This document shows positions 25,546-34,286 of a DNA stretch of 64,000 nt, in pieces. Under the pieces are notes generated by a model. It saw only the letters and a list, made by a program, of their open reading frames with translations, made no database searches and was not told the origin of the DNA. The stretch comes from an uncultured Lachnospiraceae bacterium (GTDB lineage: Bacteria; Bacillota; Clostridia; Lachnospirales; Lachnospiraceae): contig CAMJPM010000001.1 in NCBI GenBank assembly GCA_946407725.1, positions 45,868 through 109,867 of the forward strand, in the 5' to 3' direction. Within the stretch, counting starts at the first letter, position 1. Each line of letters opens with the position of its first letter. Made by a program: the position numbers and the translations under genes.

Positions 25546-27306
25546 CCTGAGTTCCCGACTGTTTTTTAGTCTACAACCGTTTTTATAGCTACGCATAGTA
25601 CCTCGAAAGGCTTATAAATACTGTATTTTATTGCATTTCTGCTTGCATTATACCATCTATCCTGCTATAATGTAGATGTAAATATTTAACTTAGTCTACA
25701 ATCGCAAACAGGATAGGTCAATGTATATCAACTACAATGTAGTAAACGGCATAGAGTATGGCACAGCAACGCATTCAGTCCGTAAGGGTGCCAATGTTGG
25801 CAAAGGAGATCAAATTTACCTTGGCCGGGTTATTGACAAGGAAAAGGGCATATTCAAAAGCCGTGAACGCGGTCTGTTTGTATATGATGTTGCAACAAAC
25901 ATTTTCAGCCCGGTTCCTGCCGGTTTTGAAGAACCAAAGAGGCAGCGGAAAACGAAGTATCCTGTCCGTCCAACGCTGATTGTTTCTTTTGGCGATGTAT
26001 TCCTGCTGGACAGTTTTCTCAACAAAAGCGGTCTTCTGGAAGCTGTGGATGCTATCAAGTATAGAAACAGTGATACCCTGCATGCCCTGTTATCGTATTA
26101 TATACTAACATCGTACGCAAACTGCCATGCAGAGGACTGGTGGGAGCTTACATACGCAAAATACCTCTATCCAAAGGCACAGCTTGCGTCACAAAGGATA
26201 AGCGATGCTCTTGCCGATATAGGCAGCGAAGATGCCAAACGGAGTTTCTTCAAGGAATATTTCCGGTTCCTTGAAAAAAACAATGCTGCCGATTGTAAAG
26301 ATACACCTGACGGAATTGATGATGGTGTTCTGATCGACAGTTCAGGACTGCCTAATTCCATCAGGTTCCCGCTGACTGCCGTCAACAATCACAATGGGGT
26401 TATCAGCGAGGAACTCCGTCTTATCTATGTTGTGCAGCAGCATACCGGCATGCCTCTGTTCTTCCGTTATGTTTCGGGCAATATGATTGATGTAAGCACT
26501 ATAACACGCACGATAGCTGAGCTTAAAGCCAATGGTGTCAATACAAAGTTTGCCATCCTTGATGTAGGATACTATACCAGTAAAAATGCGGACGCCCTGC
26601 TTGATGCAGGAGTATCTTTTATGGCCCGCATGAAGAGCAACTTCAAGGTTTATCAGAACGCAATAAAGAATCATCTGAAGAGCCTTGTATCAAAATCGAA
26701 TGCAGTATTGTACAACAACAGGCTTGTATATATCAAACGCATCCCCTGTAAGATAGGCGAAAAGGAAAACAGGCCGGCTTACGCATACCTGTGCAAGGAT
26801 ATGACCATGCACAACGAGGGACAAAAACATGCCATCGAACGTGCGGGGGATGAGAACCTCACCGGAGCAGATATATTTGATGATCTGCAAAAGCAGGGGG
26901 TGTTCGTTCTTATAACCACACGCAAAGTTGCAGCAGATAAGCTTCTCCCACTTTATTACATGAGGGACCAGGTGGAGAAGATCTTCGAAATCTGCAAGCA
27001 GGGAGGAAAGATACTTCCCATAAATGTCGAAAACGAGGATACACTCCGTGGGCATCTGATGATGACATTCATCGCTGCGGTAACATTAAAGATGATGTCC
27101 GATAAGCTCGGAAAAACATCGCTTACAACTGAATCCATGTTCATGAATCTGCATGAACAGCATGCCATTGTGTATGATAAGGAGTTCATAACCACGGAAC
27201 CCGTCAAAAAAATGAACGAAGCATATAAGGCTTTCAAGGTGCAATGCCCGGCGACTATACCACGTCAGGCGTAAAGTGTAGACCAAAAAACTCTTGGGAA
27301 CTTAGG
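25546..27306 (+). mobile_element. IS1634-family insertion sequence
   Basis: About 1.76 kb, bounded by imperfect 30-bp terminal inverted repeats: left 25546-25575 (CCTGAGTTCCC...GTCTACA) and right 27277-27306 (reading inward CCTAAGTTCCC...GTCTACA), five mismatches in 30. It contains one intact transposase. No exact target duplication is evident: the flanks TTAACCTGA and TTAGGCTGA are similar but not identical, so the exact ends are uncertain by a few bases. It sits between the toxin gene and a broken secreted-protein gene. Confidence 0.85.
25721..27274 (+). CDS. IS1634-family DDE transposase
   Basis: A 517-residue transposase with no frameshift. The N-terminal region has YGTATHSVRKGANVGKGDQI and LGRVIDKEKGIFKSRERG, typical of IS1634. 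The catalytic Asp residues are expected in VLIDSSGLPNSI (about residue 205) and FAILDVGYYTSKNAD (about 282). The Y-R-E-K signature is YMRDQVEKIFEICKQG near residue 415. It is the only gene in the element and would be made from a promoter within the left end. GGATAGG is the weak ribosome binding site. It looks capable of activity. Confidence 0.93.
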   Translation: MYINYNVVNGIEYGTATHSVRKGANVGKGDQIYLGRVIDKEKGIFKSRERGLFVYDVATNIFSPVPAGFEEPKRQRKTKYPVRPTLIVSFGDVFLLDSFLNKSGLLEAVDAIKYRNSDTLHALLSYYILTSYANCHAEDWWELTYAKYLYPKAQLASQRISDALADIGSEDAKRSFFKEYFRFLEKNNAADCKDTPDGIDDGVLIDSSGLPNSIRFPLTAVNNHNGVISEELRLIYVVQQHTGMPLFFRYVSGNMIDVSTITRTIAELKANGVNTKFAILDVGYYTSKNADALLDAGVSFMARMKSNFKVYQNAIKNHLKSLVSKSNAVLYNNRLVYIKRIPCKIGEKENRPAYAYLCKDMTMHNEGQKHAIERAGDENLTGADIFDDLQKQGVFVLITTRKVAADKLLPLYYMRDQVEKIFEICKQGGKILPINVENEDTLRGHLMMTFIAAVTLKMMSDKLGKTSLTTESMFMNLHEQHAIVYDKEFITTEPVKKMNEAYKAFKVQCPATIPRQA

Positions 27307-28215
27307 CTGAGGGAGGCAAATTGAGCCTGGCATGGAAAAGCTGCGCTAAAGCCTATGGGGTTGATTCCTTTGAGGATGTTCCTGATGATTTTGATATGCA
27401 GATCGTTTCAATGAACGCAGTGTTTGATGAAGTAACCGGCAAATGGGGAGAAATATCCGAATATGAACCGGGTTGGTACAGTAAAATCCCGGAGCTGCCT
27501 GAGGGATATGAAAATGAATGGCTTTCTTCAATATATGAAAAGGAAGTACTTCAGTGGGGGGAGAAAAGGTCCAGCTTACTGATGTGAAAATGCTGAATCA
27601 TTTCAGTGCGGTCATGGACGAGCGTGGGTTTGACCTGTTCCTAACCGTTGGAAATGAAGACTATAATTCAACGCAGCACATTAGGGTTGATAACTTTACC
27701 GATATTTCTGTAATGTACGTAGATTATGAGAAAAATTCCCTTATGCCCGGCAAGCCTCTTTCCATATACGCAAAAGTAAAGAATAATGGACTTATTACTA
27801 CGGACGGGCTTTATGTAAAAGTAAAGGATTCAAATGACAATGTACTATTCGAAAAGAAGGTTGCTTCATCAATCGCCAGCGGCGCAGCTGATTATATAAT
27901 TATAGACTGTGTTCTACCTGAGACGGTAGACTTCAGTACTTTATCGGTATCCGTGGAGCCAGATGGACAGAAGGACAGTAATGACCTTGACAATTCTGCC
28001 GAGTGCAGCCTTTGCTTAAAGGATTTATCCATTGAGAATATCCTTGCAATAAAAAAACATGCAGTGGAATAATACCGCACAGACAGTAGTGGTAAAGCCT
28101 GATGAGGAGATATATTCATCTGAACATGAATCTGGCTTAAAGCCGGAGAACGATAAGGCAAAGCCTGAAATCACGGTTTATGATAATAAGCCCATGGATT
28201 ATTCCGTGGAGGAAA
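27307..28215 (+). pseudogene. Broken gene for a secreted protein with a CARDB-like domain
   Basis: Coding sequence in at least three frames. From 27313: KLSLAWKSCAKAYGVDSFED to LQWGEK, then a frameshift near 27560. 27565-28072 reads on with VQLTDVKMLNHFSAVMDERG, SVMYVDYEKNSLMPGKPLSI and AKVKNNGLITTDGLYVKVKD, a CARDB/NEW3-like beta-sandwich that usually sits in large surface proteins. After a stop at 28070 a third frame continues (NTAQTVVVKPDEEIYSSEHE). The 5' end is cut at the IS right end, so the insertion or an associated deletion removed the N-terminus and the signal peptide. Confidence 0.65.
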
Positions 28216-28221
28216 ATGCCT

Positions 28222-28400
28222 TATCCAGATAACCGGACTGGACAGCGCCGACAAGGAAATCGTAAAAGCGGTAAAGACAGCAACCAAGGGTTCGAATGGA
28301 CTTTCGTTCAAGATCAACCCTTATTATGTGAAGGATATAGACACTGTAACTCCGAAATTCAAGAAGGACGGCAGCCTTAAGTCTGTGAAGGTAAAGATCT
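28222..28400 (+). pseudogene. Fragment of a secreted-protein C-terminal module
   Basis: Reads IQITGLDSADKEIVKAVKTA then TKGSNGLSFKINPYYVKDID and KFKKDGSLKSVKVKI. The same module is encoded on the opposite strand at about 32896-33108 (IQITGLEGADKATIKAIKKA). There is no start or stop of its own, and the frame runs into repeat DNA at 28412. Confidence 0.7.
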
Positions 28401-28411
28401 GGGCCTTGTTT

Positions 28412-28483
28412 TCTTTAACATGCGGATATATATTATTTCCGTGGCTTTGATCATCCACATTGCCGCCTCCCGGGGTTGCAGCC
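28412..28483. repeat. Coding-like repeat, copy 2
   Basis: Matches 22608-22685 with scattered substitutions and a length difference in a multiple of three. The minus strand reads ATPGGGNVDDQSHGNNIYPH. Both copies stand upstream of a propeller-gene remnant. Confidence 0.6.
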
Positions 28484-28570
28484 CTGGCTACGTGTCCTAA
28501 ATTCATGTCAGTTTCACCCGCAAAGTGGGGGCGTGCAGATTGGGTGAATGGTTTTCGGACAGGCTGCCGG

Positions 28571-28760
28571 GGGCGTATCCAACGTATCCCAGTTTATTGG
28601 AAGTGACGGCGAGCTTTGGTTCGCCTGTGAAAAAAGCCTTTTGATGCAGGGAACTGCGATGTTGACGTGAACGGAAGATACATGGCGGTGAACTACGTCA
28701 GGAAAATGTACAGCGGCCACCTCTGCCCCACCCATGACCGCCTCCGCCGGAATGATAGAA
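28571..28760 (+). pseudogene. Second remnant of the propeller-like secreted protein gene
   Basis: Three blocks joined head to tail: 28571-~28629 matches about 31597-31655, ~28630-28712 matches about 31928-32011, and ~28713-28760 matches about 32391-32430. Two internal deletions have removed most of the gene. The retained blocks differ from those in the remnant at 22731, so the two remnants arose by separate deletions. Confidence 0.85.
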
Positions 28761-28807
28761 AGCGTGGGAATGGAAAAACAAAAGGATTTATGGTAAACTA
28801 CCAGTTA

Positions 28808-28813
28808 TATAAT
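28808..28813 (+). promoter_or_regulatory. -10 box for the C1 peptidase gene
   Basis: TATAAT 49 bases before the peptidase ATG. The -35 region is weak (TTTATG at 15 bases). AGGAG 6 bases before the ATG is a good ribosome binding site. Confidence 0.5.
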
Positions 28814-28861
28814 CACTTATAAATCCGGCTTTCAAGTCATTATAAACGACAGGAGTATAAG

Positions 28862-31201
28862 ATGAGGGTATTTAGGAAACCGGCTTTGATGGCTTCATTG
28901 TGTTTTTTTATCTTTCTTTGTGCCGTAAGTGCAGATATGGGCGTGCGCCAAAACAGGCCGGACAGATACCGCAGGTTCTCCGGACACAGAGGAAGGGCGG
29001 AAAGCATAGAACATCATATCATGATACTTGGATCTGAAGAGGGCTCTGCCTCCGACCATCAGTATAAATCCCCGTATTATACGGAAATAAACGATCAGGG
29101 AAATACGGGTCTATGCTGGGCTTTCGGAAATGTGTCCGCTTTAGAGGGCTGTCTCAATAAGAAATACGGAACCGGGCATGAATTGTCCTGGAAGAATCTG
29201 GCGTACTATGCCTGGCATAAGAGCGACATTTCGGGAAGCGAGGATATAAAGGATTACAACGAGCAGGTGTTTAAGCAGGAGACCTTTAACGAAGGTCCAA
29301 TTGAAGAAGAGGAATACGGCTGGTCTTATGGATCTTATAATATCGTAAACTGCGTAGGAAACGACAGCGCATATCTTTTTGCCGGGGGATCCACGTATAT
29401 CGCACCCATCCTTTTTTCTCAGGGAAGATGCCTGACTGATGATGTCGATAAGAATTCTGTTACACAGGACCTTAACGATATAAGTTCAGCCATTAACGAA
29501 GCAAAGGTAATCGGTGTTTCCAGCGGCGATAAGTACAGGATCCGTGACGCCTTTCTTCTGTCCGGTTCCGGGTCAAACAGGTCAAACATAAAGAATATGA
29601 TAATAAAGTATGGAGCCGGAGCCATCGCCTATTATGCGGAGGAAGAGACCGGAGATGAGTGGGACGGCTGGTGGTTCGCAGATGAAGACGACGGTGATTC
29701 GCCCTATGTATATAACTCGGAAGAAACCGCGAAAGAAATACAGGCTGAATTGGGGAGAAATGATTTCAGCAACCATGTGATAACGATAGTAGGCTGGGAT
29801 GATGATATACCGGCGTCCAGATTCAAGGGAGGCCCTTCCGGAAATGGTGCCTGGATATGCATAAACAGCTGGGGTACGGAAGAGAACAACGGTACTGACA
29901 ACGGCTATACTTATATCTCCTATTATGATACGTCCATCGCCAATGCTGAGATCGCTTTTTATGACGTATATCAGAAAGATGCGGCTAACGTCAGCGGCAA
30001 CATTCTTTGGACCGACAATAATTATGGCACTGCAGGCACGGACATCACGGAAAGCGTAAAGGATGACAGGGCACGCGGGCTGGCATATAAGGCGGATAAG
30101 GATGTGACATTAAAGGCTGTCTCGATACTTACCGGGGAAGACGGTGCGGAATACACTCTCCAGATATTCGGGAATCCTTCGATAGAACACGGCGCAGTAA
30201 ATATGGAAAAGAATACTGCCCTCTTAAAGCAGGATATTAAGTTCGATTTCGCCGGAGTGCATGTGACAGAACTTGAAAAATATATCGGCATAAAGGCGGG
30301 ACAAACGGTGCTTATTATTCTCAAGCCGAAGAAGCCTGTAAAAAGCATCATGGCGTCGAAATGCGACAAAACGGAAGAAGAAGCGTACTGGGACTCCAAT
30401 GAGACAGAATCTCAGGAAGCAACGGAGTACTATTATGCGGGACATGATCATATTGTTTCGGACGTAAGCAAGGTCTGTCTTGGTGAGAATGAAGATGGTG
30501 TTCTCCTGAGGATGGATGAAAGTGATATGTTCTACCGGGCTTTTTCAGATGATGGAATAGAGGATGGGGCAATGACCTTTGAGGGCAGCGATTTCGATAT
30601 GTCTAAACTCTATTCCGATAAGGAGAATCACTTTGATTTTAAGGCCGGGAGCGATGAGTATGAAGTATCCTGGACGAAAAAGGTCTTTTATACCGGGCTG
30701 CCGCATGTGCTTTCGGGTAACAGTACGGGAAAGAAGACCGCTGATATAGAGGTTTCCGTGAAGAAAAACGGAGTGAACATTCCATCCGGGGATTTCAAGA
30801 TAAAGATCAGGAATGCGAAATACACGAATGGTTTTAAGAACGGGAAAACGCCGGCTATCGTCGTGAAGCTGAATAAGAACTATAGTAAAGAGGCCAGAAA
30901 TATCATAAAGAAGAAGGAGCTTGGATTTGATATAGTTAAGCCTGACCTTTCGACGGATCTGGATTTCGAGAAGTTTGATTTTAAGCTGAACAAAAATGAA
31001 GACAAGATCAAGAAGATAAGCGGCATCAGAATTCCAGGCTTAAGCGGGGAATGCAGGTATAAACTCAGCAAGAACGGAACCAGTGGCGATATAGTGGCGA
31101 CGGTAAAAACCGAGAGGTCGTATATGGAAGTTACCCTTAAAGGTATAAATAACTGCCAGGGAACCTGCACTCTGACTTTTGAACTACAAAGCGGGTATTA
31201 A
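28862..31201 (+). CDS. Secreted C1 (papain-like) cysteine peptidase with lectin-like region
   Basis: A 779-residue exported protein. The signal peptide is about residues 1-24 (MRVFRKPALMASLCFFIFLC). The peptidase core has INDQGNTGLCWAFGNVSALE, with oxyanion Gln79 and catalytic Cys85, the catalytic His305 in SNHVITIVGWDD, and Asn335 in WICINSWGTEENNG. The region after ~380 (ILWTDNNYGTAGTDI; DVTLKAVSILTGEDGAEYTL) matches the lectin-like domain that follows C1 peptidases in clostridia. The last ~200 residues are beta-rich and lysine-rich, probably for surface binding. It is intact, unlike its truncated copy at 21044. It probably degrades or processes proteins outside the cell. Confidence 0.92.
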   Translation: MRVFRKPALMASLCFFIFLCAVSADMGVRQNRPDRYRRFSGHRGRAESIEHHIMILGSEEGSASDHQYKSPYYTEINDQGNTGLCWAFGNVSALEGCLNKKYGTGHELSWKNLAYYAWHKSDISGSEDIKDYNEQVFKQETFNEGPIEEEEYGWSYGSYNIVNCVGNDSAYLFAGGSTYIAPILFSQGRCLTDDVDKNSVTQDLNDISSAINEAKVIGVSSGDKYRIRDAFLLSGSGSNRSNIKNMIIKYGAGAIAYYAEEETGDEWDGWWFADEDDGDSPYVYNSEETAKEIQAELGRNDFSNHVITIVGWDDDIPASRFKGGPSGNGAWICINSWGTEENNGTDNGYTYISYYDTSIANAEIAFYDVYQKDAANVSGNILWTDNNYGTAGTDITESVKDDRARGLAYKADKDVTLKAVSILTGEDGAEYTLQIFGNPSIEHGAVNMEKNTALLKQDIKFDFAGVHVTELEKYIGIKAGQTVLIILKPKKPVKSIMASKCDKTEEEAYWDSNETESQEATEYYYAGHDHIVSDVSKVCLGENEDGVLLRMDESDMFYRAFSDDGIEDGAMTFEGSDFDMSKLYSDKENHFDFKAGSDEYEVSWTKKVFYTGLPHVLSGNSTGKKTADIEVSVKKNGVNIPSGDFKIKIRNAKYTNGFKNGKTPAIVVKLNKNYSKEARNIIKKKELGFDIVKPDLSTDLDFEKFDFKLNKNEDKIKKISGIRIPGLSGECRYKLSKNGTSGDIVATVKTERSYMEVTLKGINNCQGTCTLTFELQSGY

Positions 31202-31447
31202 AAGAACCTGATTCCCGATTGTATTACTGTATTTGTTTTTTATACACGAAACAAAAAAAGAAGTGCAGAAAATCCATAAAAACAGTAAAAACCACCCGAC
31301 CCGGCAATACCCTAATTCAAAAACGGTGAAATCTCCGGCATCAATACATTTTTGAGTATCATCAAAAAGCCTGTTTGTACGGGAAAAAGCCCGGATGCAA
31401 GACCTTCTACCGTATCAAGCTTCCGTATAACAAAGAGGAAAACACTT

Positions 31448-32854
31448 ATGAGAAAAACCAGGTTATTCGCAGCATATCTGCTATCATTTTCATTACTCGC
31501 TCTGCTTCCGTCCAATGCGTTCGCCGCAGAGGAATCCCAGATAAAGACCAAAATAAAGCACACCGTAAAGGCCGTGGGTGAATACGGCAACTGGGAGGGC
31601 GTATCCAACGTATCCCAGTTTATCGGAAGTGACGGTGAATTTTGGTTCGCCTGTGACGGTAAAAAGAAGGTGACCGTAGTAAGCACCTCTGGCGGAACCG
31701 TAAAGAACAAGATACAGCTTGAGAAGAAGCACGATACTTTCGGGGCGGTCTGCTCTGATGGCGCAGGAAACCTCTATGTCGTGACAGGCGAGGAAAACAA
31801 AGGGAATAATACGAACCAGGAGACGGTCTTCATATCAAAATATGACAGCTCGGGCAACCTCGTCTCCACTATCGGGAACAATGGAAGCTCCAGCCTCGCA
31901 AGCTATTTCGAAGAATCTTTCTTTACAAAAAAGCCTTTTGATGCAGGGAACTGCGATGTTGACGTAAACGGAAGATACATGGCGGTGAACTACGCCAGGA
32001 AAATGTACAATGGCCACCAGAGTAATTCCGTATGGGTGATAGACACAGAGTCCATGAACACCATTCCCCTGCCGGAAAGCCCACGTACCACTTTTGAGGA
32101 AGGCGTTGAGATCACCACCTACGGAAGCGGCATATACAACAGCCATTCTTTCGGACAGAGGGCTGTTAAATACAAAGACGGCTTCCTCTTCGCAAGCGAG
32201 GGCGACGCCTATGAAAGGGCTTTCAACATAAGCCAGTGGGATCTAAAAAATAACACGGTAAGCGAGGACGACATCTTCCACTTTTGGATCAAGGAAGGAT
32301 CCGGAAGCGATATGAGCGTGGTGAATAATAACTTCGCCCACATAGGGGATCTTGCAGTCCTTTCAGACGGAAACGCGGCGTTTGCAGCCACCTCTGCCCC
32401 ATCCATGACCGCCTCTGCCGGAAGTGAGAATGAGCAGATATTCATTCAGATATTCAACCCCGGCGGAGATCTCGGCAGTGCCTCCGGCTATGTCACGGTC
32501 GGGGAAAGAAGCGGCACCACCGGGATCAACGGCGGCGTACCCGCAACAGACTACGGGGTCAAATGGCTTACCGAAGGCAGTAAATTCCTGTACAGAAACC
32601 TCCAGATGGTAAGCACCGGCGACAAGCTGGTACTTCTTTACGAAAAATATGCGAAGAAGAATAATAAGCTGAAGGGCGTGTTCTACACAGTGCTGGATTC
32701 CTCAGGAAACGTCGTTTCCGAAAGCAGGAAATTCAAGAAGAGCGCAAGCCTCAACCCCTGTGAGACACCGATTTATGCGAATGGTTACATCTGCTGGGCT
32801 TCCAACAAGGCGAGCAAAAAGGGGAAGCTCTTCATATACAGGATTAAGATATGA
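31448..32854 (+). CDS. Secreted propeller-like protein of unknown function
   Basis: A 468-residue exported protein. The start is placed at MRKTRLFAAYLLSFSLLALL, a clear signal peptide ending ...SNAFA-AEES, with GAGG 9 bases upstream; the frame is open further upstream but has no such context. The mature part shows repeated four-strand units: GSDGEFWFACDGKKKVTVVS, GAVCSDGAGNLYVVTG, DVDVNGRYMAVNYA, AVKYKDGFLFASEG, IGDLAVLSDGNAAFAATS. This periodicity suggests a beta-propeller of six or seven blades, but no family was recognised. It lies 246 bases after the C1 peptidase on the same strand, and remnants of both genes recur nearby, so they probably form one functional locus. Confidence 0.8.
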   Translation: MRKTRLFAAYLLSFSLLALLPSNAFAAEESQIKTKIKHTVKAVGEYGNWEGVSNVSQFIGSDGEFWFACDGKKKVTVVSTSGGTVKNKIQLEKKHDTFGAVCSDGAGNLYVVTGEENKGNNTNQETVFISKYDSSGNLVSTIGNNGSSSLASYFEESFFTKKPFDAGNCDVDVNGRYMAVNYARKMYNGHQSNSVWVIDTESMNTIPLPESPRTTFEEGVEITTYGSGIYNSHSFGQRAVKYKDGFLFASEGDAYERAFNISQWDLKNNTVSEDDIFHFWIKEGSGSDMSVVNNNFAHIGDLAVLSDGNAAFAATSAPSMTASAGSENEQIFIQIFNPGGDLGSASGYVTVGERSGTTGINGGVPATDYGVKWLTEGSKFLYRNLQMVSTGDKLVLLYEKYAKKNNKLKGVFYTVLDSSGNVVSESRKFKKSASLNPCETPIYANGYICWASNKASKKGKLFIYRIKI

Positions 32855-32895
32855 TAATACAGACACATTCCCCTCTTCTTCCACTCTGGTGGTGG

Positions 32896-33108
32896 CTCCG
32901 GGGAAGTCATTATTACGCTGCCGTCCTTTTTCAGTTTCACTGTAACCTTGTCACTGTCTTTCACATAGTATGGGGTTATCTTAAATGGGATCCCTTTATC
33001 ACCCTTGGTCGCTTTCTTTATTGCCTTTATCGTAGCCTTGTCTGCGCCCTCAAGCCCAGTTATCTGTATCCGGAAAGTTTTCTTATTGACCTTTATCTTA
33101 TAAAGAAG
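32896..33108 (-). pseudogene. Fragment of a secreted-protein C-terminal module (minus strand)
   Basis: Reads LYKIKVNKKTFRIQITGLEG, ADKATIKAIKKATKGDKGIP and FKITPYYVKDSDKVTVKLKK on the minus strand, homologous to 28222-28400 on the plus strand. It is abutted at one side by a transposase fragment and lacks a start, so it is a piece of a lost gene. Confidence 0.7.
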
Positions 33109-33347
33109 CGTTGGACACTATCCAGTAAGGCGTCAACAATTATTATGATTGCCTGATCCATTATGTCATTGATGATTTTGCGTTTTATCTGATAGAACAA
33201 ATCCGTAATGGATCTGTTATCAGTATTGTTAAAGCGTTCTACTGCAAGTATCATGTACCGTAGTGCCACTATTACCATATGGGCAGTGATTGCATCGTAA
33301 CTCGTGCTATGACATTCAGTTCTCAGTTTCAGATGGTTCTTAAACAT
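33093..33347 (-). pseudogene. C-terminal fragment of a DDE transposase
   Basis: 84 codons reading MFKNHLKLRTECHSTSYDAI, TAHMVIVALRYMILAVERFN and NTDNRSITDLFYQIKRKI. The SYDAITAHMVIVALRYMILAVE stretch is typical of the C-terminal end of a family of IS4-like transposases. The catalytic part is missing upstream, where the DNA becomes unrelated after about 33380. Confidence 0.7.
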
Positions 33348-33452
33348 TTTAAAATAGGTTTCTATTCCTTATACGAAAGTTCGTATTAAACATAGAATGA
33401 AGCTGTCTCCTGAACAGTTACCTATCTTCTATGATAAGAAATAATGAGCAGT

Positions 33453-33945
33453 TTATAAACCCACCCAATAACCCGTTTTGTTGGAACCAAGGCGTCTTAT
33501 AAAGCCCAGATCAATCAAAGACTTAATGCAACGTTGTACCGTAGCCTTGGATTTACCGATTTCCTGTGCAAGTTCATCTTTTGTAAGCTTACGACCGGAT
33601 TTTATTATCTCCAGAATTCTATTCTCGTCTTCAGTCAGTTCATTTATCGGATCATTTATCGACTCGTTATATGAATCGATAAACCCGGTTCCAAAAGCAT
33701 CAATCGATCTATCACAATATAAAACTGTTGCAATAAGTGGGTTTCGGATCATCGACCCCTGTTCTCGGCGCGCAAACATCTCCGGATTCGTCCCCGGGAC
33801 TAATGCTCCGGGATTATAAATATGCACTCGCGAAGGAGTAATATATATTTCGTTTGCCGAAGTTTCATTCACGCGCATATGTGCGAAGCTATTAAGTATT
33901 ATTTCTCTAAAAGCCTCAAGTGGGAACTCATTAAGTATGATAAAC
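33453..33945 (-). pseudogene. C-terminal half of an AlbA/HATPase_c_4-type putative transcriptional regulator
   Basis: The minus frame reads FIILNEFPLEAFREIILNSF AHMRVNETSANEIYITPSRV, then HIYNPGALVPGTNPEMFARR and a winged helix-turn-helix (SGRKLTKDELAQEIGKSKAT, VQRCIKSLIDLGFIRRLGSN). This matches the C-terminal part of COG2865-type proteins, which start with an AlbA_2 domain that is missing here. An ATG exists at 33878, but family homology continues upstream to about 33945, so the gene is 5'-truncated. The usual His-Arg-Asp-Tyr in the ATPase-like region is replaced by His-Met-Arg-Val. Confidence 0.75.
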
Positions 33946-34286
33946 CAGTATCATTCGCACATCATAAACCTGGTCTTCAGGACTAAGGATCATGCTGAAG
34001 CGGATGAGGCAGATACAGAAACCGGACATGAAACTTAAAAACAAGTACCGTACACGTCTGGAAATACAAAAGCTGTTGTATTATCTGTTCAGTATAGCCG
34101 TCTGCGGAACGCTTGTATAAGGAATCTACCGAAGGCAGCTGTCCTGATCTGCCAGCATAACCGTCAAAAGAACACTGGAGTATCAACGAGTAATCTGCCG
34201 GGGAAGAGCATTACCTGACTATGAGACAAAATGAAGTACAGTCAAGTAATTCCAGCCGGTATGGGAAGGATAATTTCAAGTCTGCT
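33946..34286. other. Non-coding stretch at right edge of the accessory region
   Basis: No gene supported. A 43-codon plus-strand frame near 33992 (LKRMRQIQKPDMKLKNKYRT) is not recognised and has no ribosome binding site. The polysaccharide operon ends at 34287 without an obvious terminator hairpin. Confidence 0.5.

Noticed and set aside
33370-33444. Plus-strand fragment reading TKVRIKHRMKLSPEQLPIFY
   Set aside because: Too short and without a start; possibly transposon debris but not assignable.
33992-34120. Small plus-strand protein near 33992
   Set aside because: No ribosome binding site, no family resemblance, and the surroundings are decayed DNA.
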